The notes under the pieces are model-generated. The model did no database searches, had not been told where the DNA came from, and worked only from the letters and a program-made list of their open reading frames with translations. Of a DNA stretch of 7,388 bases, positions 1-6,018 are shown in pieces. The stretch is from DASVSE01 sp036399715 (GTDB taxonomy: Bacteria > Bacteroidota > Rhodothermia > Rhodothermales > Rubricoccaceae). The stretch spans positions 1 through 7,388 of the forward strand of contig DASWMO010000221.1 in the NCBI GenBank assembly GCA_036399715.1, read 5' to 3'. The first letter of the stretch is position 1, and the number at the start of each line of letters is the position of its first letter. The translations under genes were made by a program, and so were the position numbers.

Positions 1-16
1 TCCGCTCAATTCTCTG

Positions 17-32
17 AGCCCGCCGGCGGGCT
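17..32 (-). terminator. GC-rich palindrome just after the flippase gene, possible weak terminator
   Basis: A perfect 16-base palindrome (agcccgcc/ggcgggct) starts about 10 bases past the flippase stop codon, the usual place for an intrinsic terminator. As RNA it would fold into roughly a 6-bp GC stem with a 4-base loop. There is no run of U after it on the minus strand, only a mildly AT-rich stretch (agagaattga). It may therefore be a Rho-dependent stop, a 3'-end stabiliser or a chance GC palindrome. Bases 1-41 hold nothing else I can support. Confidence 0.35.
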
Positions 33-41
33 GCTGCGACG

Positions 42-1484
42 CTACTCGTTCCGCTGGCGGGCGGCGAGGGCGAGCGTCGCGAGTCCGCCGGCGGCCGTCG
101 CCGCGAAGGCCCACGCGCCGCCGCCCCACGCGTCCGCCGCCCACACGAGCGCGGCCAGCGGGGCGGCAGTCGCGACGGACCGCCCGAAATCTCGCAGCAC
201 AGGCGTGCCCGGCACGCTCGCGATGCGCAGCATCCACCCGACGTGCGCGACGCGCAGGCCGGTCCCGGCGACGCTCGCCGCGAGGACGATGCCGTGCGGG
301 TCGTCCTGCGTCAGCCCGGCCGCGACGAGCACGGCCGTCTGCACGGCCGCCATCGCGACGCTGAACCCGAGGTCCGCGCGCTGGCGCTCCAGCACGTCGA
401 ACAGCGCCGTCATCGGCGCGGCGACGGACGCTGCGAGCGTCCACGGGGCGATGAGGCGCGCGAACTCACCGGCCGTTTGCCACGTCGGGCCGAAGACGAA
501 CGCGAACAGGTCCGGCCCGGCCGCCATCACGGCGAGGCTCGGGAACACGGTCACGGCGAGCAGGCCGCGCAGCGTGCGGCGCGTGAGGTCGGGCAGCGTT
601 CCATCGCGGACCGCCGCGGCGGCACGGACGAAGAACACCTGCCCGGCCGCACCCGTCACGAGGCCGAGCGGAAGCGCGAGCGTGCCGTACGCGACCCCGA
701 ACTGTCCGACGACGGCCTGCCCCGCGAACGCCGCGAGCAGCAGGACCGGCAGGCGCGTCGCGGCGAGGTTGAGCGCGGCGGCTGGCGCCGAGAATGCCGG
801 AAACCGCGCGTAGCGTCGGGCGAGCGCGCGCATGGGCTCGGCTCGGAACGAGCGCGCGATCAGGGCACCATCAGCCCGCCAGACGGCTCCGCCGGTGAGG
901 ATGAGCGAGACCGCGAAGCCGGCCGCGGCCCCGGCGACGAGGCCCGACGCGGCCCAGCCGAGAAGGCTGCCCGCGACCTGCACCGCGACGACGGCCGCAG
1001 ACTGCCCGATGCGGCTCCCGGAGACGACCGAGAAGCGGTCGCGGCGCGTCAGCCACGTCTCGAACGTCTGCGAGGCGTCGAGGGCGAGCAGGGCGGGGGG
1101 GAGCAGCCACCACGCCGCCTCGCCCGCCGTCCAGCCAGCCGAGGTGGCGACGGCGATGCCGAGTGTTGACAGGAGTGCCGTCGCGAAGGCGCCGACGAGG
1201 GCGAGTGCGGCGAGGCCGGCGGCGTCGCGGTCGTCTTCGGGCAGCAGGACGGCGTAGCGGTAGCCACCGTGCGCGACGGCCGACAGCAGCGACACGACGG
1301 TCGTGACGAGCGTGAGCACGCCGAACGCCTCGGGCGTGTACATCCGCGTCAGCAGCGGCCGTGCCGCAAAGACGGCCGCCTGCGCGAGCGCCGTCCCGCC
1401 GACGAGCGTCAGCACGGGCGCGAGCACGGCGCGCCCGCGCCACGCGGCGAGGCGCGACTGGAGGGCTCGGCGGGCGCCCGTCAC
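42..1484 (-). CDS. Wzx/PST-family polysaccharide (oligosaccharide) flippase
   Basis: An integral inner-membrane protein of about 480 residues. It is nearly all hydrophobic helices, roughly 12 to 14 by eye, separated by short charged loops. The N-terminal pattern PLLTRMYTPEAFGVLTL (about residues 43-59) followed by YRYAVLLPED (75-84) is typical of the Wzx/Polysacc_synt branch of the MOP superfamily. So is the later VFGPTWQTAGEFARLIAPW (about 330-348). Such proteins flip lipid-linked glycan units across the inner membrane for O-antigen, capsule or exopolysaccharide assembly; the substrate cannot be read from sequence. I chose the GTG at 1484 because it overlaps the TGA of the acetyltransferase gene as GTGA, exactly as at the preceding junction. 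A GTG at 1532 would add 16 Arg/Ala-rich residues and overlap the neighbour by 52 bases. No polymerase or glycosyltransferase gene is visible in the window. Confidence 0.85.
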   Translation of the reverse strand: MTGARRALQSRLAAWRGRAVLAPVLTLVGGTALAQAAVFAARPLLTRMYTPEAFGVLTLVTTVVSLLSAVAHGGYRYAVLLPEDDRDAAGLAALALVGAFATALLSTLGIAVATSAGWTAGEAAWWLLPPALLALDASQTFETWLTRRDRFSVVSGSRIGQSAAVVAVQVAGSLLGWAASGLVAGAAAGFAVSLILTGGAVWRADGALIARSFRAEPMRALARRYARFPAFSAPAAALNLAATRLPVLLLAAFAGQAVVGQFGVAYGTLALPLGLVTGAAGQVFFVRAAAAVRDGTLPDLTRRTLRGLLAVTVFPSLAVMAAGPDLFAFVFGPTWQTAGEFARLIAPWTLAASVAAPMTALFDVLERQRADLGFSVAMAAVQTAVLVAAGLTQDDPHGIVLAASVAGTGLRVAHVGWMLRIASVPGTPVLRDFGRSVATAAPLAALVWAADAWGGGAWAFAATAAGGLATLALAARQRNE

Positions 1485-2482
1485 GCGGCCCGTAGCGCGT
1501 TGCGCAGCCTCAGCACGCGCGCGCCCGTCCACGCGACGCGGTAGTGGACGACGAGTGGCAGCCCGAACCGCTGCTTGAAGGTCGAGATCCGCTCCATGTT
1601 GGCCCCTACGAGGTCGAACGTGGGGACGCCTTCCGCAGCGAGCGCCTCGGTGGTCGTCGCCATCAGGAGAAGCATCGCTGGGCCTGGGTCGCCCGCTCCC
1701 GCCCAGAAATGCCCGGTCTGCCCGTCCGTGAGTGTCGCGACGGCCCCGACGCGCGTGCCCCGCGTCTCTGCGACGACGATGCGCGCGATGCCTGCCTCCG
1801 CGAGCGCTCGGACGAGGTGCTCGGCCTGAGCGTCATCCACGGGCATCGGCTCGCCGCGGCGTGCGAAAGCCCGCTCCATTGCCCGCACGACGTCAGTCGC
1901 TGCACTCGGATCGGCGTACGTCACCGTGCCCGCCTCGCGCGATGAGCCATCAACGCGAACCGGGCCGTTTTCGCGAACCATCTTTCGGACGTATGGAGGC
2001 GCGGTTGCGAGGCCCGACGCGCCCCAGTACGTGTAGCGCGGCGCGGCGTCGAAGCCGGCCCAGAGGAAGGGGCGCACGTCTGAGACGGCCGGCGGGAGGT
2101 GGAACGCGACCGACGCGGCGCCCTCGGTGACGGCCGCGAGAAAGGCACGAACGATGTCCGAGCTTTCGATCCCGACATCGCGGGCGAAGATCGGGCCGGT
2201 GTACGGCGTCAGCGGCGGCACGACGATCTGGCGCAGCGGACCCGTCCGCTTCTCGAACAGGACCGCCCCGATAGCGACTTGTCCGGCGGCGTCGCGGCCA
2301 AGCGCGAGGCGGCCCGTCAGCCCGAAGACGGCGCACGCAGCGTCGGCGAAGGCGAGACCGGCGAAGACCGTCCGCTGCGGGCTCTCGGCCCACAGCGACG
2401 CGTAGGCGTCCCGCACCGCGGCGTCGGCGAGCGGCGCCGTCTCGACCGCGACGGCCTCACCGCCGGCCGCGGGGCGGGTCAC
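1481..2482 (-). CDS. GNAT-superfamily (FemAB/BioF2-like) acyltransferase
   Basis: A 333-residue, apparently cytoplasmic protein with no signal peptide or membrane helices. It looks like the double-GNAT-fold FemAB/BioF2-like family common in Bacteroidota. The first half has PPLTPYTGPIF (about 89-99), a motif I associate with this family. The second half has a central strand HFWAGAG (258-264), a helix, then FDLVGANMERISTFKQRFG (289-307), matching the 'FD..G.n...i..FK..FG' ending of FemAB-like enzymes. Known relatives transfer aminoacyl or acyl groups in cell-wall or surface-glycan modification; the donor and acceptor here are unknown. The GTG start overlaps the hslU TGA as GTGA, and its own TGA overlaps the flippase GTG in the same way, so translational coupling is likely. 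Sitting against a flippase, it probably acts on envelope glycan precursors (inference). Confidence 0.78.
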   Translation of the reverse strand: MTRPAAGGEAVAVETAPLADAAVRDAYASLWAESPQRTVFAGLAFADAACAVFGLTGRLALGRDAAGQVAIGAVLFEKRTGPLRQIVVPPLTPYTGPIFARDVGIESSDIVRAFLAAVTEGAASVAFHLPPAVSDVRPFLWAGFDAAPRYTYWGASGLATAPPYVRKMVRENGPVRVDGSSREAGTVTYADPSAATDVVRAMERAFARRGEPMPVDDAQAEHLVRALAEAGIARIVVAETRGTRVGAVATLTDGQTGHFWAGAGDPGPAMLLLMATTTEALAAEGVPTFDLVGANMERISTFKQRFGLPLVVHYRVAWTGARVLRLRNALRAA

Positions 2483-3945
2483 AGCACGAACTGGCTGAGG
2501 TCGCGGTTCTGGGCGATAGCCGAGAGCCGCTCGCGGACGAGCGCCCCCGTGACGTGGACGGGCCCGTCGTGCGAGTCCGGCACGCCGAACAACTCCTCGT
2601 CCAGCAGCGTCGTCAGGATCGTGTGCAGCCGCCGCGCGCCGATGTTCTCGACCGACTCGTTGACGTCAGTCGCGATGCGCGCGATCTCGCGGACGGCCTC
2701 GTCGTCGACGGTCAACTCGACGCCCTCGCTCGCGAAGAGCGCCGCGTACTGCTTCAGGAGGGCGTTCTCGGGTTCGGTGAGGATGCGGACGAAGTCGCCC
2801 TCGGAGAGTGAGCCCAGCTCGACGCGGATCGGGAAGCGGCCCTGGAGTTCGGGGATGAGGTCCGATGGCTTCGAGACGTGGAAGGCGCCCGAGGCGATAA
2901 AGAGGATGTGGTCCGTCTTGACCGGACCGTGCTTGGTCGTCACCGTCGAGCCCTCGACGATGGGCAGCATGTCGCGCTGGACGCCCTCGCGCGAGACATC
3001 CGGCCCGGACCCGCCCGCGCCATTCCGCGCCGCGACCTTGTCGATCTCGTCGATAAAGACGATTCCGGCCTGCTCGACGCGTGCGACGGCCTCGTCGCGG
3101 GCCGCGTCGCCGTCGACGAGCTTCTGCGCCTCCTCGGTCGTGAGGAGCGCGAGCGCCTCGGGGACCTTCACGCGGCGCGTCTTGCGCGCCTTGCCCAGAC
3201 CGCCGAGCATATCGTTGAGGTTGATGCCCATCTCCTCCATGCCCATCGGGCCGAACATCTGGAGGTTCGTCGTGCGCTCGGCGGCGACCTCGACCTCGAC
3301 CTCGCGGGCGTCGAGCGCACCCGCGCGGAGCTTCTCGCGGAGCTTTTCGCGCGTCCGGTTCTCGGCGGCAGCTTCGGATGAGGCGGGATCGAAAGCGGGC
3401 GCGGATTTGACTGCGGCCGGCGTGAAACCGAACGTCGGCGTGCCGGGTGTCGTGCGCGGCGCTGGCGGCAGGAGCAGGTCCAGCAGGCGCTCCTCGGCGA
3501 GGCCTGCCGCGGCCCCGCGGGCGCGCTCGGCCTGCGCGTCGCGTGCGGCCGCGACGGCCCCGTCGACGAGGTCGCGGATCATCGACTCGACGTCGCGGCC
3601 GACGTAGCCGACCTCGGTGAACTTGGTCGCCTCGACCTTGACGAACGGCGCGCCGGTGAGCTTCGCGAGGCGCCGCGCGATCTCGGTCTTGCCGACACCC
3701 GTCGGGCCGATCATGAGGATGTTGGCCGGGACGATCTCGTCGCGGATGGCCTCCGGAGCGCGCAGGCGCCGCCAGCGGTTGCGCAGCGCGACGGCCACGG
3801 ACCGCTTGGCGTCGGCCTGCCCGACGACGTACTTGTCGAGCTCAGCGACGATCTGGCGGGGCGTGAGCGCGTCCACGCGCGGCACCTCGGGGAGTGGGGT
3901 CGCGGCGCCATCGCCAGCGCTCTCCGTCGGGGGAAGGTCAGTCAT
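2479..3945 (-). CDS. hslU: HslU, AAA+ unfoldase subunit of the HslUV (ClpYQ) protease
   Basis: The ATPase ring that unfolds proteins and feeds them to the HslV peptidase in the cytoplasm. With the ATG at 3945 it has 488 residues, somewhat longer than the usual 440-460. Visible in order: the N-terminal LTPRQIVAELDKYVVGQ (27-43), Walker A GPTGVGKT (80-87), the pore loop GYVGRD (113-118), an Ala/Pro-rich I domain (about 119-255), Walker B IVFIDEIDK (295-303), sensor 1 (about 348-355), the box VII region PELQGRFPIR (365-374), sensor 2 GARRLHT (436-442) and the tail DLSQFVL (482-488). That tail is the part that docks into HslV. All key motifs are intact. An upstream ATG at 4053 would add 36 low-complexity residues and lies beside a hairpin; the known family N-terminus starts near residue 25 of my model. 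No clear ribosome binding site precedes either start. hslV is not adjacent, which is unusual. Confidence 0.96.
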   Translation of the reverse strand: MTDLPPTESAGDGAATPLPEVPRVDALTPRQIVAELDKYVVGQADAKRSVAVALRNRWRRLRAPEAIRDEIVPANILMIGPTGVGKTEIARRLAKLTGAPFVKVEATKFTEVGYVGRDVESMIRDLVDGAVAAARDAQAERARGAAAGLAEERLLDLLLPPAPRTTPGTPTFGFTPAAVKSAPAFDPASSEAAAENRTREKLREKLRAGALDAREVEVEVAAERTTNLQMFGPMGMEEMGINLNDMLGGLGKARKTRRVKVPEALALLTTEEAQKLVDGDAARDEAVARVEQAGIVFIDEIDKVAARNGAGGSGPDVSREGVQRDMLPIVEGSTVTTKHGPVKTDHILFIASGAFHVSKPSDLIPELQGRFPIRVELGSLSEGDFVRILTEPENALLKQYAALFASEGVELTVDDEAVREIARIATDVNESVENIGARRLHTILTTLLDEELFGVPDSHDGPVHVTGALVRERLSAIAQNRDLSQFVL

Positions 3946-4028
3946 GGTCACAGTGGAATCGGATCGGGAGACGTACGCCCGCGGGCGCGGGCGGGATGCA
4001 CGAGGCGAGGCGGTGCGTGCGGCAACGT

Positions 4029-4049
4029 CCGGTACTGGCGGAGTGCCGG
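4029..4049. repeat. Inverted repeat (hairpin 1) between the NYN gene and hslU
   Basis: The arms ccggtact and agtgccgg flank a 5-base loop (ggcgg). Read as plus-strand RNA, all 8 positions pair, with one G-U wobble. Read as minus-strand RNA, that wobble becomes an A-C mismatch. It lies in the leader of hslU, about 85 bases before the chosen start codon. It has no T-run on either side, so it is not a classical intrinsic terminator. Confidence 0.5.
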
Positions 4050-4061
4050 TCATTCTCCCCC

Positions 4062-4088
4062 GGCCCCTTCCGTCTGGGAGGGGAGGCC
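4062..4088. repeat. Inverted repeat (hairpin 2) downstream of the NYN gene
   Basis: The core arms ccccttcc (4064-4071) and gggagggg (4076-4083) flank the loop gtct. The outer gg/cc bases (4062-4063 and 4087-4088) can extend the stem past a short bulge. Pairing is again complete with one G-U wobble as plus-strand RNA, and has one A-C mismatch as minus-strand RNA. It sits about 35 bases after the NYN stop codon, so it could trim or end that transcript, attenuate hslU, or be a dispersed intergenic palindrome. No U-tract is present. The remaining intergenic bases (3946-4028 and 4089-4121) are GC-rich with no promoter I can support. Confidence 0.5.
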
Positions 4089-4121
4089 ACTCCGCCGCGG
4101 GCGCGCGTCGCGACAGCGGGG

Positions 4122-5075
4122 CTAGATCGTCACCTCGTCCTCGAACGGCAGCCCGTCGTCGGTGTCCGACGCGACACCGTGGACTTCCTCACGGATCTCA
4201 ACGACGGCCGGGTGCTCGGCGTTAACGAGCAGGACGGTGTAGTCGTAGGGCATGCCGCGGCGGCGCTCCAGGCGGACGGCCCCGCACTCTTCGAGGTCTG
4301 CCACGAGCGACTTCGGGTCGTGGCCGCCGCGGTCGCCGAGTTCCTCGGAGAGGCGCCGCAGCAAGGGCGTGAGGTAGATCTCGTCGTAGTGCCCGAAGTG
4401 GCGCTCGATGACGTCGAGCGCGTCGTAGGCCGTCTCGTGCGTCGGGTCCTGGGCGGTCTGGAAAACGGTCACCGAGACCGGGGTCCCGACCTCGGGCTCG
4501 GGCGCGAGCGTGCCATGGGGCAGCAGGCTCGCCGCGTCGACAAAGCGCCCGCCGCGCGTGTGCTCCAGCAGATGCGGGGAGAGGTGCTCGCGGAAGCCGA
4601 CCACGACCACGCGGCGCCCGGCGGCGACGAGCGCCTGCACGACGGGCACGTAGTCGCGGTCGCCGGAGACGAGCACGAACAGGCCCGTCTCGGCGCTCGC
4701 GTGGCAGGCCGTGACGGCGTCGACGGCGAGCTGGAGGTCGGTCGTGTTGCGGTGCGTCGTCGCCGGGACGAACACGGGCTCGATGCCGTGGAGGTAGAGC
4801 GTGCGCTGGACGTGCCGCGCGTGGTCATCGAGTGCGCCGAAATCCGCGTAGGCGCGGCCGCGGACGATCCGGTCGCCCGTCTCGGCGAGGTGCGCGCGGA
4901 GGGCGGAGAACAGTTGTCCGGCGAGGTCGGCCGTCGAGCCGCCGTCCGTCCGGCCTTTGAGGTAATGGTGGAGGCTCTGGTAGTCGACGAAGAGCGCGGC
5001 CTGGGCGCCGGCGGCAGTCTCAGCGGTGGGGACGACCGCTGCCTCGGGCAGCGGGTCGGGGGAAGAGTCAGACAT
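4122..5075 (-). CDS. NYN-domain (PIN-like, LabA/DUF88-type) putative ribonuclease with a C-terminal winged-helix-like domain
   Basis: A 317-residue soluble protein. After a disordered Ala/Pro/Ser-rich start (1-25) comes an NYN domain (about 26-185): strand 1 ALFVDYQSL with D31, TTDLQLAVD with D113 and D119, and the signature FVLVSGDRDYVPVV with D139 and D141, then VVVVGF and the closing helix. These acidic residues form the metal site of NYN/PIN-type nucleases, so RNA cleavage is the likely activity; the target is unknown. Residues about 214-296 look like a compact winged helix (YDALDVIERHF, TPLLRRLSEELG, DPKSLVADLEECGAVRL, a hairpin, then YDYTVLLV). That is an arrangement similar to NYN proteins carrying OST-HTH/LOTUS-like RNA-binding modules. 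One oddity: the first motif reads DYQSL where relatives often have DxEN/DxxN. It precedes hslU on the same strand by 176 bases and diverges from bshB1. The ATG at 5075 has no clear Shine-Dalgarno sequence. Confidence 0.83.
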   Translation of the reverse strand: MSDSSPDPLPEAAVVPTAETAAGAQAALFVDYQSLHHYLKGRTDGGSTADLAGQLFSALRAHLAETGDRIVRGRAYADFGALDDHARHVQRTLYLHGIEPVFVPATTHRNTTDLQLAVDAVTACHASAETGLFVLVSGDRDYVPVVQALVAAGRRVVVVGFREHLSPHLLEHTRGGRFVDAASLLPHGTLAPEPEVGTPVSVTVFQTAQDPTHETAYDALDVIERHFGHYDEIYLTPLLRRLSEELGDRGGHDPKSLVADLEECGAVRLERRRGMPYDYTVLLVNAEHPAVVEIREEVHGVASDTDDGLPFEDEVTI

Positions 5076-5149
5076 GGGCGAGTGCTGGAGTTCGGACGGA
5101 GGACTGGTACCGGACGCGCCGCTCGAATACAGGAGCGGGCCGGCTCGGG

Positions 5150-5157
5150 CGAAAGTA
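5150..5157 (-). promoter_or_regulatory. Candidate Bacteroidota-type -7 promoter element for the NYN gene
   Basis: On the minus strand the octamer TACTTTCG matches the Bacteroidota -7 consensus TAnnTTTG at all but one fixed position. It lies in the only AT-richer patch of the 142-base divergent region (5076-5217). Twenty-one bases upstream is GGTG, a poor match to the -33 TTTG element. Transcription would start near 5143, giving a leader of about 68 bases before the ATG at 5075. I found no comparable element on the plus strand for bshB1. This is a motif match by eye only. Confidence 0.38.
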
Positions 5158-5217
5158 GCACGCTCCCGGCGGGGAGGTCACCGACGTATCCTCCGCCGCC
5201 CGCCCGCCTGCCACCCC

Positions 5218-5985
5218 GTGACCGATCTCTCCGCTGACCCGACCGCGCCGCTCGACGTGCTCGCCATCGCCGCCCACCCCGACGACGTCGAGCTGAGCAT
5301 CGGAGGCACGATGTGCCTGCTGAACGCGCAGGGCTACCGCACGGGCATCCTCGACCTCACGCGCGGCGAACTCGGGACGCGGGGGACGCCCGAGACGCGG
5401 ACGGCGGAGGCGGCGGCGGCCGCCGAGGTGCTCGGGCTCGCGTTCCGCCGCAACCTGGGCCTGCCCGACGGCGAGATCCGGAACACCAAAGCCGCGCAGC
5501 GCCCGATCGTGGCGGCCGTCCGTGCGACCCGGCCCCGCATCGTGCTCGTTAACGCGCCCGAGGACCGGCACCCCGACCACGGCGATGCCGCGCGCCTCAC
5601 TGTGGACGCGCTGTTCGCGAGCGGCCTCGCGCGCCTCGAAACGGTGGGGACGGACGGCGCCCCGCAGGCGCCGTGGCGCCCGAGCCACGTGCTGCACTAC
5701 ATGAACACGCTGGAGTTCGAGCCGACGTTCGTCGTCGACGTGACGGCGGTCTGGGAGCGCCGCCTCGCCGCGCTCCACGCCTTCGCGACGCAGTTCGGCG
5801 CGAGCGACGACGGCCCCGAGACATTCATCTCGACCCCGGCCTTCCTGCAGTTCGTCGAGGCCCGCGCGCGCAGCTTCGGCTATCGCATTGGCGCGACCTA
5901 CGGCGAGCCGCTGCTCTACCGCCACGGCCCGATCGGCATCGACGACCTCGTTCAGACGCTCGGCCGCGAGCGCGCCGTGCGCTGA
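5218..5985 (+). CDS. bshB1: BshB1, bacillithiol biosynthesis GlcNAc-malate deacetylase
   Basis: A zinc-dependent PIG-L/LmbE-family deacetylase that removes the acetyl group from N-acetylglucosaminyl-malate, the second step of bacillithiol synthesis; BshA and BshC are not in this window. It is 255 residues long, slightly more than the usual 235-240. The family metal motif AHPDDVELSIGGT puts H20 and D23 as zinc ligands with D22 as likely general base. The third ligand lies in RHPDHGDAARL (H121, with H118 and D120). The stretch LTRGELGTRGTPETR (47-61) followed by NLGLPDGEI (79-87) is characteristic of BshB1 rather than other PIG-L enzymes. I chose GTG 5218 because it places the first strand about 12 residues in. 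An in-frame ATG at 5026 would add 64 low-complexity residues and overlap the divergent NYN gene. No ribosome binding site lies just upstream; ggggagg at 5171-5177 is too distant. Confidence 0.93.
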   Translation: MTDLSADPTAPLDVLAIAAHPDDVELSIGGTMCLLNAQGYRTGILDLTRGELGTRGTPETRTAEAAAAAEVLGLAFRRNLGLPDGEIRNTKAAQRPIVAAVRATRPRIVLVNAPEDRHPDHGDAARLTVDALFASGLARLETVGTDGAPQAPWRPSHVLHYMNTLEFEPTFVVDVTAVWERRLAALHAFATQFGASDDGPETFISTPAFLQFVEARARSFGYRIGATYGEPLLYRHGPIGIDDLVQTLGRERAVR

Positions 5986-5997
5986 TTCAGACGGTAC

Positions 5998-6015
5998 GCG
6001 CGGTCCGAGCCGCGC
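5998..6015. terminator. Hairpin in the 33-base convergent gap, possible bidirectional terminator
   Basis: The arms gcgcgg (5998-6003) and ccgcgc (6010-6015) pair perfectly around a 6-base loop. The hairpin sits between two converging stop codons, 12 bases after the bshB1 TGA and 3 bases after the TAG of the minus-strand gene. The position suggests a shared stop for both transcripts. Neither side has a T-run, so if it works as a terminator it is not a canonical Rho-independent one. Confidence 0.42.
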
Positions 6016-6018
6016 CGG

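Noticed and set aside
2099..3607. A 502-codon open frame on the plus strand opposite hslU
   Set aside because: It is antisense to a gene with every HslU motif intact, has Ser/Arg/Ala-rich composition with no recognisable domain, and extends into the neighbouring gene. Long shadow frames are expected at this GC content.
3976..3987. A 12-base perfect palindrome (cgcccgcgggcg) upstream of hslU as an operator site
   Set aside because: It consists only of G and C in a GC-rich background where such palindromes are common, and no matching copy or adjacent promoter was seen.
3946..4053. A longer HslU starting at the ATG at 4053
   Set aside because: The added 36 residues are Pro/Arg/Ser low complexity, the ATG lies next to a hairpin with a purine run too close to serve as a ribosome binding site, and known HslU proteins begin near the LTPRQIV motif.
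5026..5217. A longer BshB1 starting at the ATG at 5026
   Set aside because: It would overlap the divergent NYN gene by 50 bases and add 64 unrelated residues ahead of the well-defined first strand of the deacetylase.
3894..5237. A 447-codon open frame on the plus strand opposite the NYN gene
   Set aside because: It runs antisense across the NYN gene and beyond both its ends, is dominated by Arg/Val/Gly/Glu, and shows no domain, whereas the minus strand carries a clear NYN signature.
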